Source of the DNA: Candidatus Binatia bacterium | GTDB lineage: Bacteria; Desulfobacterota; Binatia; Bin18 | Reading direction: 5' to 3' | Assembly (NCBI GenBank): GCA_022820725.1 | Contig: JAJEFA010000021.1 | Coordinates: 186,001-250,000, forward strand | Length of the DNA: 64,000 nucleotides | Shown: positions 17,081 to 26,716 of the stretch, one piece after another | Position numbering within the stretch: position 1 is the stretch's first letter | How the letters are laid out: each line of letters begins with the position of its first letter | Program-made: the position numbers and the translations under genes | Notes under the pieces: generated by a model | What the model was told of the DNA's origin: nothing | What the model saw: the letters and a program-made list of their open reading frames with translations, nothing else | Databases searched by the model: none

Positions 17081-18085
17081 ATGGCAAAGCACACACTGGA
17101 TCAACTGCTCGAAAGAATGTCGTCCGGAGACAGCCGCGCGCTGGCTCGTCTGATGACGCTGGTAGAACGAGAAGATGAACGGCTGGGTCGTATTCTGGAG
17201 GCTATCGGACCCAGGCAAGGGCACGCCTGTACGATAGGGGTTACCGGTCCTCCGGGTGCCGGCAAGTCGAGCCTGGTAGACGGGCTGACGACACTGATGC
17301 GTCAGGCCGGAGAAACGGTTGGGATTGTTGCCATCGACCCGTCGAGTCCCTTTACCGGCGGCGCGCTGCTGGGTGACCGGATTCGGATGACGAAGCATTA
17401 TCTTGACAGTGGTGTCTTCATTCGGAGTATGGCGACGCGAGGGAGTCATGGGGGGTTGTCCCGTGCGACCAAGGACGTCATTAAGCTGATGGACGCAGCC
17501 AGCCTGGACTATATTCTGGTTGAAACGGTCGGTGTCGGGCAGACGGAATTGGACGTCATGGGCACGACTGATACCGTTCTGGTAACGCTCGTACCGGAAG
17601 CTGGTGACGGCGTTCAGGTCATGAAAGCCGGGCTGATGGAGATCGCGGATATCTTCGTCGTCAATAAGGCGGACCGGGACGGAGCACAGCGGATGATGAC
17701 CGAACTCAGCCTGATGCTGGAGCTGAAATACAGTAATCGTCCGGCAGAGGAGTCGGCGCAGTCGCCCTGGCGCATCCCTGTGTTGGCGACGCAGGCGATT
17801 AACGGGACGGGCCTGCCGGAGTTGTTGCAAGCCATCCAGGATCATCATCAGTCTTCGCTTGCGTCTGGAGAGCTGGCACGCCGCCGCTCAGAACGTCGGC
17901 GTGAGGAACTCATTACCCGAGTCGAATATGAAGTCCGTAAACGCTTGACCGCCGGAGCCCAGACCGATCCCGAGCTATCGCGCTATTTCGATGCGGTTGG
18001 TGCCGGAACGCTTGATCCCCATACCGCGTCGCACCAAATTCTAGAAAGCGCCGCGCTTCGAGATGAAGCCGGGTCCAGCGCATAA
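17081..18085 (+). CDS. meaB: MeaB/ArgK G-protein chaperone of a B12-dependent acyl-CoA mutase
   Basis: The 334-residue protein is a SIMIBI-class GTPase: P-loop GVTGPPGAGKSSLVD near residue 52, switch region AIDPSSPFTGGALLGDRIRM, the Walker B-like ETVGVGQTELD and the guanine-specificity motif NKAD. MeaB loads and protects adenosylcobalamin in methylmalonyl-CoA mutase and relatives, which connects propionyl-CoA and succinyl-CoA. The mutase is not in this window. The next gene, an alcohol dehydrogenase, starts 12 bases after the stop and is probably cotranscribed. C-terminal dimerisation helices (RRRSERRREELITRVEYEVR) are present, and the length is normal. Confidence 0.92.
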   Translation: MAKHTLDQLLERMSSGDSRALARLMTLVEREDERLGRILEAIGPRQGHACTIGVTGPPGAGKSSLVDGLTTLMRQAGETVGIVAIDPSSPFTGGALLGDRIRMTKHYLDSGVFIRSMATRGSHGGLSRATKDVIKLMDAASLDYILVETVGVGQTELDVMGTTDTVLVTLVPEAGDGVQVMKAGLMEIADIFVVNKADRDGAQRMMTELSLMLELKYSNRPAEESAQSPWRIPVLATQAINGTGLPELLQAIQDHHQSSLASGELARRRSERRREELITRVEYEVRKRLTAGAQTDPELSRYFDAVGAGTLDPHTASHQILESAALRDEAGSSA

Positions 18086-18096
18086 AGGAGGAAATT

Positions 18097-19191
18097 ATGA
18101 AAGCCGCAGTCCTATACGAACTCAGCACCCCACTCCAAGTAGAAGAGGTTGACCTCGACAACCCCAAATCAAAAGAAGTGCGCGTCAAGATTGCCGCGAA
18201 TGGCGTCTGCCATAGTGACTATTCCATCATCCACGGCGTGATTCGCTCTCCGCTACCAGTTGTGCCCGGTCATGAGGGCGCTGGCGTTGTCGAAGAAGTC
18301 GGGCCGGACGTGACGATGGTCAAGCCCGGCGATCATGTGGTTCTGTCTTTCGCTCCCTACTGTGGACACTGCTACTACTGCGCGCAGGGCAGTCCGGTCC
18401 TGTGCGTGAACATGCGGACGATCATGGGTAAAGGTGCCCTCCTTGATGGGACTTGCCGGCTCAGTAAAGACGGACAGAAGATTCATCATGCCGCCGGTCT
18501 GTCGAGTTATGCGGAATATGCGGTGGTGCCCGAAATCGCCTGCATCAAAATCCCGGACGATGTGCCGCTCGACAAAGCCTGTCTGGTCGGCTGTGGTGTC
18601 ATGACCGGGGTCGGGGCCGCTATCAATACCGCCGGGGTCAGGCCCGGTACGAGCGCCGTGGTCATCGGCTGTGGCGGGGTGGGGTTGAACGTGATCCAAG
18701 GCTGCGCGCTGGCGGGGGCGAGCATCATCATCGCGGTTGACTTGATGGACAACAAGCTTGAGTATGCCAAAGAGTTTGGCGCGACCCACACCGTGAATCC
18801 GTCCCGAGATGATCTGACCAAGACCGTGCGTGGCCTGACCGACGGGCGCGGCTCGGATTACGCCTTTGAAGTGATCGGTCTGGGCAAGACCATCGAACAG
18901 GCCTATGCCTGCACCCGACAGGGGGGCAGTACGATTGTTGTTGGCGCACCGGCGCGTGAAGAGACGGTGACAATCCCCGCATTCAGTCTGCTCAACGAGA
19001 AAAAGATTCAGGGCTCGGTGTACGGTTCCTCCCGTCCGCACGTCGATATGCCGCGCTTGATTGAGCTGTATATGAACAACAAGCTCAAGCTCGATGAACT
19101 GGTAACCCGGACCTACGCTCTGGATGAAGTCAACGATGCCATGACCGCCCTGGAGAAAGGCGAAGTCGCCCGGAGCGTGGTCGTGATGTAA
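18097..19191 (+). CDS. Zinc-dependent alcohol dehydrogenase (class III-like, Zn-ADH family)
   Basis: The 364-residue medium-chain dehydrogenase has catalytic-zinc regions GVCHSDYS (near residue 37) and GHEGAGVVEEVG, structural-zinc loop CGHCYYCAQGSPVLC, and the NAD-binding GCGGVGLNVIQGCALAGAS followed by an acidic VDLMDNKL, indicating NAD preference. It resembles the class III/aryl-alcohol dehydrogenase branch, but the substrate is not known. AAAGGAGGA precedes the start. Placement directly behind meaB suggests an operon around CoA-linked or B12-linked catabolism. Intact; only distantly similar to the other dehydrogenase at 5193. Confidence 0.87.
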   Translation: MKAAVLYELSTPLQVEEVDLDNPKSKEVRVKIAANGVCHSDYSIIHGVIRSPLPVVPGHEGAGVVEEVGPDVTMVKPGDHVVLSFAPYCGHCYYCAQGSPVLCVNMRTIMGKGALLDGTCRLSKDGQKIHHAAGLSSYAEYAVVPEIACIKIPDDVPLDKACLVGCGVMTGVGAAINTAGVRPGTSAVVIGCGGVGLNVIQGCALAGASIIIAVDLMDNKLEYAKEFGATHTVNPSRDDLTKTVRGLTDGRGSDYAFEVIGLGKTIEQAYACTRQGGSTIVVGAPAREETVTIPAFSLLNEKKIQGSVYGSSRPHVDMPRLIELYMNNKLKLDELVTRTYALDEVNDAMTALEKGEVARSVVVM

Positions 19192-19249
19192 AAGATGGGC
19201 TGTGAAGAAACGGGCCGTTTTCCTTGACTTCGCCTTTGAGTCCGAGCCT

Positions 19250-20197
19250 TCAGCCGCGCGGATGATACCTTCGGTGCACCTCGCGCAAGCGTGCGCTTGC
19301 CAGGTGGGTGTAGATCTGCGTTGTGGCAATATCGACGTGCCCCAGCATGGACTGGACCGCCCGCAGGTCCGCTCCACCCTCCAGGAGATGCGTCGCAAAG
19401 GCATGCCGCAAGGAGTGGGGATAGACGGGGCCGCCCTCGGGATTGTGCTTAGCGTAGCCCTTAATCATTGCCCAGAATGCTTGACGGGCGAGCGGCTTCC
19501 CGGAGCGGGTCAGGAAAATATAATCGCTGCTGCGCTGCTTCAGCAGGACCGGGCGGACGGTGTCGAGATAGCGCTGGAGCTGCGAGAGCGCCCGAGTCCC
19601 CAGAGGGACGAGGCGTTCCCTATTGCCCTTGCCCCGTACCCGGACGAATCCTGCTTCCCGGTTGACCTGAGAGACTGTCAGCTGCACCAGTTCGGAGACA
19701 CGCAGGCCGGTCGCGTATAACACTTCGAGCATGGTCTGGTTCCGCATGCCGAGCGGGGTCGTCGCATCTGGCAGCGAGATGAGGGCGTCCACCTGTTCCT
19801 GGGAAGGGACGTGGGGTAGGGCGCGGCCAAACTTGGGCAGATGGAGCAGGGCGGTTGGGTTCTTCCCAGGCAGTTCGTTTTCCCGTTGGAGGAAGCGGTA
19901 TAAGCCGCGCAGGGCGGTTAAGACTCGGGATTGGGTGCGGGTTGATACGCCCTGCTCGTGCAGAGCGCTGAGAAAGCCTACGATATGGCGCGACCCGGCT
20001 TGTCTGACATCCGCAATATCCTGGGCCGATAAATAGGCGCAGAACCGGTGGAGGTCCCGACTGTAGACCTCTACCGTGCGCGGCGTTAAGCCCTTTTCTA
20101 CGGTGAGATGCCCCAGAAAGGTATCGAGCAGGGCATCACTCTGGGCACTCTTTTGGTGAGAGGGGGAGGCCTGGTGAGCAGTGGCGGGCTGAGTCAT
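19250..20197 (-). CDS. xerD: Site-specific tyrosine recombinase XerD
   Basis: A 315-residue tyrosine recombinase with an N-terminal SAM-like core-binding domain (FLGHLTVEKGLTPRTVEVYS) and catalytic domain residues Arg in ATGLRVSELVQL, the HSLRHAFATHLLEGG box, LGHVDIATTQIYTH with the nucleophilic Tyr, and the XerD-like tail VHRRYHPRG. XerC and XerD resolve chromosome dimers at dif under FtsK control. The start overlaps the glnD stop by four bases (ATGA type), so translation is coupled. It is the last gene of the metK-ahcY-amiC-glnD run. No dif-like site was identified. Confidence 0.9.
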   Translation of the reverse strand: MTQPATAHQASPSHQKSAQSDALLDTFLGHLTVEKGLTPRTVEVYSRDLHRFCAYLSAQDIADVRQAGSRHIVGFLSALHEQGVSTRTQSRVLTALRGLYRFLQRENELPGKNPTALLHLPKFGRALPHVPSQEQVDALISLPDATTPLGMRNQTMLEVLYATGLRVSELVQLTVSQVNREAGFVRVRGKGNRERLVPLGTRALSQLQRYLDTVRPVLLKQRSSDYIFLTRSGKPLARQAFWAMIKGYAKHNPEGGPVYPHSLRHAFATHLLEGGADLRAVQSMLGHVDIATTQIYTHLASARLREVHRRYHPRG

Positions 20198-22902
20198 GCC
20201 GCCGCCTCATGGCTCCGCAGCCGGCCTTGCAGCTCTGCCAGCACCCGGTCGGGATTCCCAACCTTCGCGCCTGTCACATCAGTCACATAGAAGACATCGA
20301 GGACCTGATCGACATTGGTTGTGATCTTTGCCAGGTGGATCACGAGGCCGAGTTGGAACAGGGCGTGGGTCACCTCGAATAAGAGTCCGATCCGGTCCAG
20401 CGCCGTGACATCGACCAGGGTGTAGGTTGGCGATGTGGTGTTATCAATCGTAATCTCGGTCCGCAGGCGTGGGCGGGAGCGTTGTAGAAACGCCGGTGGC
20501 CTGGCCGCCTGAAGCATCTCCTCAACCGTTCGCTCACCGTGTAACACGGCGTTCAGCCGCGTATAAAATCGGGCCCAGGTATCTTCCGAGAGCAGCATGT
20601 CCTGGCGGTCCAGGTGTGACAGCCGAAAGACATCTAAAGCAATGCCTTGCTGGCTGGTAGCAATACGTGCTCCGGAAATGCTGAGACTGCTGACGGTGAG
20701 AACGCCGGCGAGCATGGAAAAGAGCCCTGGGCGATCACGGGTGACCAGGGTAAATTCACTATACTCCTGCTCTGGAAAGTGGTGCAGGCTGGCGCGGTAG
20801 GGAGCTTCAGCCTCTGCCTGGATAAAACGGCTCATGAGTTGAAAATGCTCTGGGACCGCGTCCTCCGGGGTCGTCAGGAAATAACTATCCGGCATGGCAG
20901 TCAGGAACTGGGAGAGCTGATCGGCGGCTGCTTCTGCGGCCAGATGGTGGCGAATGCGCCCTTTCCGGCGCTGGAGGCGCGCGTCTTGATCCTCCTCCAC
21001 AAGCGCCCCTGTTTCCAAGCGTTCCAAGGTGCGTAGATAGAGCTCATTGAGGAGCCCACCCTTCCAGCTATTCCAGACCTTGGGGCCAACGGCCTTCATA
21101 TCGGCAAACGTCAGCAGATAGAGCCTTTTCAAGCAACCGGGATTCTCTACCGTTCGGGCAAAATCAGCAATTTGTGCGTCGTCTGAAAGATCGCGCCGTT
21201 GGGCGATGTGAGACATAAAGAGGTGTTGGCGGACGAGGACCTGCCACTCGTGCGCCTCATCCGGCGGTAGTTGCCAGCGTCTGGCGGCTGCATCCACCAT
21301 TTCGGCACTCCGCCCGGAGTGCTCAACGCCAAACCCCTTGCCCACATCGTGGAAGAGCATGGCCAGAAATAAGAGGTCAACCCGATCAATCTCACGCATG
21401 ACCTGGGTCAGGAGCGGCAGACTTTCTTTATATTCGCCGTCGCGCAAGCGTTCGAGTTCTGCCACGCCATGTAAGGTATGCTCGTCGATAGCATAGATGT
21501 GGTACAGGTCGCGCTGCGTTCGCCAGCGTAAGTGGCCGAACTCGGGTAACAGCCATTCGAGCAGGCCGACTTCGTGCATCGCATGCAGGGTTGGGGCAAC
21601 CCGCTGCTTCCAGGATAAGATGGCGAGAAAGGCATCCCGCACATCGGGTTGGCTGGCCGTGTTCGGTGGGAGCTTGGTCAGCGCCTGACGAATCACCTGC
21701 TTGGTTTCACTGCTACATGTGACACCGTGACGTTGAGCGTCATGAAAGAGGGCCACGAGATTGAGTGGCTCCTGGGTGAGCATCTCGGGCTTCGTCACAT
21801 GCAGGGTCTGGTCAACAATACGGATGCCCTCACGGATATCCCGACCCCGCGGGCGGCCCAGGAAGTTGAAGAGGCGCGACGGTGCGACACAGCGCTCAAA
21901 CATGAGCCGGGTAAAATCATGAATGGTCGTGACGTGCTGGTAGTAGGTTCGCATGAACTGGGTAGCGTCCGAAAAGCCACACGCCGAAGCGAGCTGATCT
22001 TGATGTTCAAAGGTCAGCTTGTCCTGCTCTGTCCGCTCGAGAAGATGAAGCCCGTTCCGCACCCGCCACAAGAAATCCTGGGCCGCTTCGACCGCGGTTA
22101 GGGTCGATTCCGAGACAACACCCTTGACGATGAGTTCGCGCCATTTGGTGAGCTTGAATTTCACTTTGGCCAACCACCAGGCAGTATGCAAATCGCGTAA
22201 CCCACCACAGCCCTCTTTCAGATTTGGTTCGAGCAGATAGAGCGAATCGCCGTGGCGCTGGTGGCGGACGCGACTCTCTTCGGCCTTTGCCTGAAAAAAC
22301 TGTTCGGATCGTTTCTCCACCAAGTCGCGATGAACGGCGGTCTGAAATTCACGCGCTAGGGACTCTTCTCCACACAGATAGCGATTATCGAGCAGAGAGG
22401 TTTTAATTTCGAGATCCCGACTCGCATGACGGAGGCATTCCCGAATATTGCGGACCGCATGGCCGACCGTCCAGCCCGCGTCCATCAGACTGTAATACAG
22501 GGTTTCCCATACCGTCTCGGCATAGGGGGTGATTTTCCAGTGGTAGAGAAAAAGCAAATCAATGTCAGAATGCGGATTCAACTCGCCGCGGCCATAGCCG
22601 CCCAGGGCAAACAGACTACAGCGTTGGCTGAGGCTGGTATAGCGACGCGTATAGAGACGGGTCGCGGCGGTAAAGACATACTGCACGAGTTGATCGATCA
22701 GCGCGGTATGGAACTCGACCACGGATCGTCCGCTCTGACTACTTGCCTGATGCTGTATCAGCAACTCGTAGACCTGAGTGCGATAGGTGCCGGCAATCTG
22801 ACTCAGGTTCCAATCGGGATCAAGCTCCACGTCCGGGTCTGACGAGGGGAGGGGTGGCAGCTCAATGAGAGCAGGGGTTGCGTGCCGTTGGTCGGTGTCC
22901 AT
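20194..22902 (-). CDS. glnD: [Protein-PII] uridylyltransferase / uridylyl-removing enzyme
   Basis: The 902-residue length and domain order are those of GlnD. A nucleotidyltransferase domain has GGYGRGELNPHSDIDLLFLY, followed by the GlnD helical region. An HD phosphohydrolase domain has MLFHDVGKGFGVEHS. Two C-terminal ACT domains follow, around FTLVTRDRPGLFSMLAGVL and VTALDRIGLLFEVTHALFQL. GlnD uridylylates PII when glutamine is low and deuridylylates it when glutamine is high, setting nitrogen control. It starts one base into the amiC stop (TAATG). With rpoN and ptsN a few kilobases upstream, the region gathers several nitrogen-control genes. Confidence 0.95.
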   Translation of the reverse strand: MDTDQRHATPALIELPPLPSSDPDVELDPDWNLSQIAGTYRTQVYELLIQHQASSQSGRSVVEFHTALIDQLVQYVFTAATRLYTRRYTSLSQRCSLFALGGYGRGELNPHSDIDLLFLYHWKITPYAETVWETLYYSLMDAGWTVGHAVRNIRECLRHASRDLEIKTSLLDNRYLCGEESLAREFQTAVHRDLVEKRSEQFFQAKAEESRVRHQRHGDSLYLLEPNLKEGCGGLRDLHTAWWLAKVKFKLTKWRELIVKGVVSESTLTAVEAAQDFLWRVRNGLHLLERTEQDKLTFEHQDQLASACGFSDATQFMRTYYQHVTTIHDFTRLMFERCVAPSRLFNFLGRPRGRDIREGIRIVDQTLHVTKPEMLTQEPLNLVALFHDAQRHGVTCSSETKQVIRQALTKLPPNTASQPDVRDAFLAILSWKQRVAPTLHAMHEVGLLEWLLPEFGHLRWRTQRDLYHIYAIDEHTLHGVAELERLRDGEYKESLPLLTQVMREIDRVDLLFLAMLFHDVGKGFGVEHSGRSAEMVDAAARRWQLPPDEAHEWQVLVRQHLFMSHIAQRRDLSDDAQIADFARTVENPGCLKRLYLLTFADMKAVGPKVWNSWKGGLLNELYLRTLERLETGALVEEDQDARLQRRKGRIRHHLAAEAAADQLSQFLTAMPDSYFLTTPEDAVPEHFQLMSRFIQAEAEAPYRASLHHFPEQEYSEFTLVTRDRPGLFSMLAGVLTVSSLSISGARIATSQQGIALDVFRLSHLDRQDMLLSEDTWARFYTRLNAVLHGERTVEEMLQAARPPAFLQRSRPRLRTEITIDNTTSPTYTLVDVTALDRIGLLFEVTHALFQLGLVIHLAKITTNVDQVLDVFYVTDVTGAKVGNPDRVLAELQGRLRSHEAAA

Positions 22903-24104
22903 TATACGCTATCTTTCTTGATGCGTGGTAACTCTTCTTTGAGGAACCGTGCAATCCCGTGAAAAAGTCCTTCCGCGATGGCTTCCCGATAAGCCGAGGA
23001 ACGTAACAGCTTGCCCTGGACGCGGTGCGTCAGAAAAGACACTTCGGCGAGGACACACGGCATATGCGCTCCGACTAACACATAGAACGGTCCTTTTTTT
23101 ACTCCCAGGTTACGGACCTTCGAGTGACGTTTGGCAACCTGGGTCATCATAGAGTCCTGGAGGGTGTGAGCAAGAGCAATCGACTCTGGTTCGCTCGCCG
23201 TATGATGGAGATCGCTCAAAATAAAGGATAAATCACTTCCTGGGGGTGCCCGGCCACTTTCAAGGCTCGTCAATCCTGGGGGAGTCAGGCCATTTTCACG
23301 TCTCGCCAGTCGTTCGGTAGCACGATCATTGGTATTGTTCAGATAATAGGTCTCCACTCCTTGGAGGCGCGGATTTTCACTGGCATTGGCATGTATTGAA
23401 ATAAAAAGGTCGGCCTTCATCGCATTGGCCTGAGCCGTGCGTTCCGGCAGCGGAACAAAGACATCCGTCTCTCGTGTATAGAATACCTTCACCGGAAGGC
23501 GGGATTCCAGCTTTTTACCCAGCCTTTTGCTAATGGCCAGGACCACGGTTTTTTCCTTGAGGCCGCCAACGCCGATCGCCCCTGGATCGCGGCCACCATG
23601 CCCAGGGTCAATCATAATCTGATATTGAGGGGCTGGGGACGCTCGTGATTGTTTGGCCTGTTGGCGCGGCGGTGTTTCCTTACTCTTACCTTTGACATCG
23701 ATAATGAGGCGATACGGCGAGTAGAGCGGAAAGGCAATATAACTCTCAATCTGTTCCAGATCGAGTACGACCCGGGCGGTGGTTGGCGAAAACTGGCCCG
23801 TCCGAATGCGTTTGAGCAGGCCGTCATCCACGGGAATGGGTGCTCGCAGGCGCGGAGCTATGCGCGTTGAGGAGAAATCGATGACAATCCGGGGCGGCCG
23901 GTCAGCTGCCCGGTCAGCCGCAACTCTGAAGTGGTTATAGTCCGCTTGGGCCGAGAGAGTAATGATCACCCGGGTGTAATCCGGGACTGAGGTATACCGT
24001 ATTTCTTCGAGAGCGGAACGGGGCGGGGAGAGGGCAAGGGCGAAAGGGACGACGCTCGCAAGAAGAACCGCTCCCAGTCCCCACCGAAACACCCCACCGA
24101 CCAT
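22902..24104 (-). CDS. amiC: N-acetylmuramoyl-L-alanine amidase with AMIN domain
   Basis: The 400-residue precursor has a signal sequence (WGLGAVLLASVVPFALAL), an N-terminal AMIN domain (SVPDYTRVIITLSAQADYNH and the ARVVLDLEQIESY region) and a C-terminal Amidase_3 zinc domain. The zinc site is shown by IMIDPGHGGRDPGAIG, the Glu after GLKEKTVV, SIHANAS and the terminal catalytic VLAEVSFLTH. It cleaves the amide between muramic acid and the stem peptide in the periplasm during septum splitting; AMIN targets it to peptidoglycan or the divisome. It lies between ahcY and glnD with a 9-base gap and a 1-base overlap. AmiB is an alternative name; the class is sure, the letter is not. Confidence 0.88.
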   Translation of the reverse strand: MVGGVFRWGLGAVLLASVVPFALALSPPRSALEEIRYTSVPDYTRVIITLSAQADYNHFRVAADRAADRPPRIVIDFSSTRIAPRLRAPIPVDDGLLKRIRTGQFSPTTARVVLDLEQIESYIAFPLYSPYRLIIDVKGKSKETPPRQQAKQSRASPAPQYQIMIDPGHGGRDPGAIGVGGLKEKTVVLAISKRLGKKLESRLPVKVFYTRETDVFVPLPERTAQANAMKADLFISIHANASENPRLQGVETYYLNNTNDRATERLARRENGLTPPGLTSLESGRAPPGSDLSFILSDLHHTASEPESIALAHTLQDSMMTQVAKRHSKVRNLGVKKGPFYVLVGAHMPCVLAEVSFLTHRVQGKLLRSSAYREAIAEGLFHGIARFLKEELPRIKKDSV

Positions 24105-24113
24105 GGGTAGAAC

Positions 24114-25388
24114 TTATGTCCCAAATTCCCAGGATGCAAGATAGCGCTTCTGCTCCGGAGTCAGCCGGTCGAGTTGGATGTCCATGCTGGCGAGTTTGAG
24201 GCTGGCGACCTGATCCTCAATTTCTTTAGGCACGGCGTGCACGTTGGGCGTCAGATCTTCCTGATGTTCCACCGCCCACCGCACGGTTAACGCCTGCGTA
24301 GCGAAGCTCATATCCATCACTGCCGGCGGGTGTCCTTCAGCCGCGGCAAGATTGACAAGCCGACCCTCGCCAATGACATAAATGCAGCGTCCGTCGTCCA
24401 GATGATATCCGTCCACGTTTGTACGGACATTCCGTTCCACTCTCTTGGCCATTTTTTTGAGCGCTTTAATATCGATCTCCACGTCAAAATGACCTGAGTT
24501 GCATAGGATAGCGCCGTCTTTCATCCGCAGAAAATGCTCTTTGCGTAGCACGCTGGTGTCGCCGGTCACGGACACGAACAGCTCTCCCTCGCGGGCCGCC
24601 TCCCGCATGGGCATCACCCGGAAGCCGTCCATGGCAGCTTCGAGGCCACGAATCGGGTCGATTTCTGCCACGATGACCTGAGCTCCCAGCCCGCGGGCAC
24701 GCATGGAGACCCCCTTGCCGCACCAGCCGTAGCCTGCGACCACGACGGTCATACCGGCTAGCAGAATATTGGTCGCTCGCAGAACCCCGTCCAGGGTGGA
24801 CTGTCCGGTTCCATAGCGGTTGTCGAACAGGTGCTTGGTGGTGGCGTCGTTCACGGCAATGACCGGGAATTTCAGGACGCCGTCCTTTTCCATGGCGCGC
24901 AGCCGGATGACGCCGGTGGTAGTTTCTTCCATGCTGGCACACATCTGCGGAGCGCGGTCGGCGTACTTCTTGTCCGTATGCAGCAGCGAGACCAGATCGG
25001 CGCCGTCGTCCAGGGTCACGCTGGGCTGGTGAGCCAGCGCTTGATGCAGGTGGGTATAATAGCTCTTGTTATTCTCTCCGCGAATCGCAAATGTCGGAAT
25101 GCCCTCGTGTCTGACCAAGCCGGCGGCAATATCGTCTTGGGTGGACAGCGGATTGGAGGCGCACAGGGTGACGGCGGCGCCACCAGCCTTGAGGGTTCGC
25201 ATCAGATTGGCAGTCTCGGAGGTGACGTGCAGACAGGCCGCCAGGCGAACGCCTTTGAGAGGTTTCTCGCGTGAAAAAATTTCTCGGACCTGACGCAGGG
25301 CCGGCATGTTCTGGTCGGCCCACTCATAGCGCCTCTTGCCTTCCTTGGCCAGCTTCGGATCTTTGATATCGCCTCGGCTTGTACGCAT
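24114..25388 (-). CDS. ahcY: S-adenosylhomocysteine hydrolase
   Basis: The 424-residue protein has the AhcY order: an N-terminal substrate region (KPLKGVRLAACLHVTSETAN), the DDGADLVSLLH and SMEETTTGVIRLRAM blocks, NDATTKHLFDNRYGTGQSTL, the NAD-binding VAGYGWCGKGVSMRARGLGA and the late ICNSGHFDVEID. It reversibly splits S-adenosylhomocysteine to adenosine and homocysteine, removing product inhibition of methyltransferases. Its length matches the prokaryotic short form without the 40-residue insertion. It starts 30 bases after metK, a logical pairing because MetK makes the SAM whose spent form AhcY recycles. Confidence 0.95.
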   Translation of the reverse strand: MRTSRGDIKDPKLAKEGKRRYEWADQNMPALRQVREIFSREKPLKGVRLAACLHVTSETANLMRTLKAGGAAVTLCASNPLSTQDDIAAGLVRHEGIPTFAIRGENNKSYYTHLHQALAHQPSVTLDDGADLVSLLHTDKKYADRAPQMCASMEETTTGVIRLRAMEKDGVLKFPVIAVNDATTKHLFDNRYGTGQSTLDGVLRATNILLAGMTVVVAGYGWCGKGVSMRARGLGAQVIVAEIDPIRGLEAAMDGFRVMPMREAAREGELFVSVTGDTSVLRKEHFLRMKDGAILCNSGHFDVEIDIKALKKMAKRVERNVRTNVDGYHLDDGRCIYVIGEGRLVNLAAAEGHPPAVMDMSFATQALTVRWAVEHQEDLTPNVHAVPKEIEDQVASLKLASMDIQLDRLTPEQKRYLASWEFGT

Positions 25389-25418
25389 GTTTCCTCTTTC
25401 TCTCTCATTCGGTTATGG

Positions 25419-26606
25419 CTATGCAGTTGCCGCAGTCCGCTTGAGGGTCTCGACGCGGTCAATTCGCTCCCAGGGGAAGAAGCCATTCTCTGCTGGCCGG
25501 CCGAAATGGCCATAGGCCGCGGTCTCCCGATAAATGGGACGTTTCAAATCGAGCGTTTTGATAATTGTGGCGGGTCGCAGGTCGAACTCCTGACGGACGA
25601 TTGCGGATAGGCGTTCCTCCGGTAAGACACCCGTACCGAAGGTATCAACATAGACGCCGACCGGTTCCGCCACGCCGATCGCATAGGCGAGTTGCACTTC
25701 GCAGCGTGTGGCTAAACCCGCAGCTACAAGATTCTTGGCAATATAGCGCGCCATATAGGCGGCTGAGCGGTCTACCTTGCTGGGGTCTTTGCCCGAAAAC
25801 GCGCCACCGCCATGCCGGCCGTAGCCGCCATAGGTGTCGACGATAATTTTCCGTCCGGTCAGGCCGCAGTCGGCGTACGGGCCACCGTTGACGAACCGCC
25901 CGGTCGGATTCACCAGAAACGTGGTCTTCTGATCCAAAAATTCCGGGGGAATGACGCGTTTTACAACTTCTTCAACAATGGCCTCTTTAATCGTATCATA
26001 GGCCGCGTCAGGATCGTGCTGGGTTGAGATCAGGACCGTATCGGCGCGCACCGGTTTGCCATCTTGGTATTCCACCGTCACCTGCGACTTGCTGTCTGGC
26101 CGCAGGAAGGGCAGCTCGCCCCTTTTCCGTATTTCGGCCATTTCCTGGACCAAGCGGTGGGCCGTATAAATGGGAAACGGCATATAGTCTTTGGTTTCGT
26201 CGCAGGCAAAGCCGAACATCATGCCTTGGTCGCCCGCGCCCTGTTCCTTGTGGAGACCTTTCCCCTCGGATACTCCCTGATCAATGTCCTCGGACTGCTG
26301 GCTGAGCGCAGTCAGCACGGAGCAGGTGTCGGCGTCAAAACCGAGGGAAGAGTCAGTGAAGCCGATGTCGCGCACGATCTGGCGGGCGACATCCATGACA
26401 AAATGATAGCTGGTCTGGGCTTTGGTCGTGACTTCACCCGCCACGACGATCATACCGGTTTTGATGAGCGTTTCGCAGGCCACACGGCTGTCCGGGTCTT
26501 GTTCGAGTAAAGCGTCCAGGATGCCGTCCGAGATCTGATCACACATTTTGTCTGGGTGGCCCTCTGACACCGATTCGGACGTGAATAAATACTCTTTCCC
26601 CGTCAT
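25419..26606 (-). CDS. metK: S-adenosylmethionine synthetase
   Basis: The 395-residue sequence is a typical MetK: SVSEGHPDKMCDQISDGILD near the N-terminus (the His and Asp contact ATP and Mg), GAGDQGMMFGFACDET (the nearly invariant GAGDQG hexapeptide) and GGGAFSGKDPSKVDRSAAY (the P-loop-like signature). It joins methionine and ATP into SAM in the cytoplasm. It is the first gene after an evident promoter and leads metK-ahcY-amiC-glnD-xerD. AAGGAG lies before the start. The 5' leader is only about 40 bases, and I see no riboswitch fold in it. Confidence 0.96.
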   Translation of the reverse strand: MTGKEYLFTSESVSEGHPDKMCDQISDGILDALLEQDPDSRVACETLIKTGMIVVAGEVTTKAQTSYHFVMDVARQIVRDIGFTDSSLGFDADTCSVLTALSQQSEDIDQGVSEGKGLHKEQGAGDQGMMFGFACDETKDYMPFPIYTAHRLVQEMAEIRKRGELPFLRPDSKSQVTVEYQDGKPVRADTVLISTQHDPDAAYDTIKEAIVEEVVKRVIPPEFLDQKTTFLVNPTGRFVNGGPYADCGLTGRKIIVDTYGGYGRHGGGAFSGKDPSKVDRSAAYMARYIAKNLVAAGLATRCEVQLAYAIGVAEPVGVYVDTFGTGVLPEERLSAIVRQEFDLRPATIIKTLDLKRPIYRETAAYGHFGRPAENGFFPWERIDRVETLKRTAATA

Positions 26607-26655
26607 AGTTTTTCTCCTTGGCGTGATGCTGTCCGTACCCTAAACGGCTGGGCGC

Positions 26656-26684
26656 ATATAATAGAATCCCTTTCTGAGCGTCAA
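26656..26684 (-). promoter_or_regulatory. Candidate sigma-70 promoter of the metK operon
   Basis: On the minus strand TTGACG (26684-26679) is followed after exactly 17 bases by TTATAT (26661-26656). The first matches the -35 consensus at five of six positions. Transcription would start near 26649, leaving a leader of about 42 bases that includes AAGGAG before metK. The promoter sits between the HPr stop and the metK start, splitting the long minus-strand block into two transcription units. Confidence 0.6.
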
Positions 26685-26716
26685 GGGGTAGAAAGTGGCT
26701 GTCTGGAAGAGTGTCT

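Noticed and set aside
19202..19720. A 172-residue plus-strand frame over xerD
   Set aside because: It is antisense to the catalytic domain of XerD, which is clearly the real gene.
26607..26655. A SAM-sensing riboswitch before metK
   Set aside because: The leader is only about 42 bases after the likely promoter, and no conserved aptamer core or terminator stem was seen.
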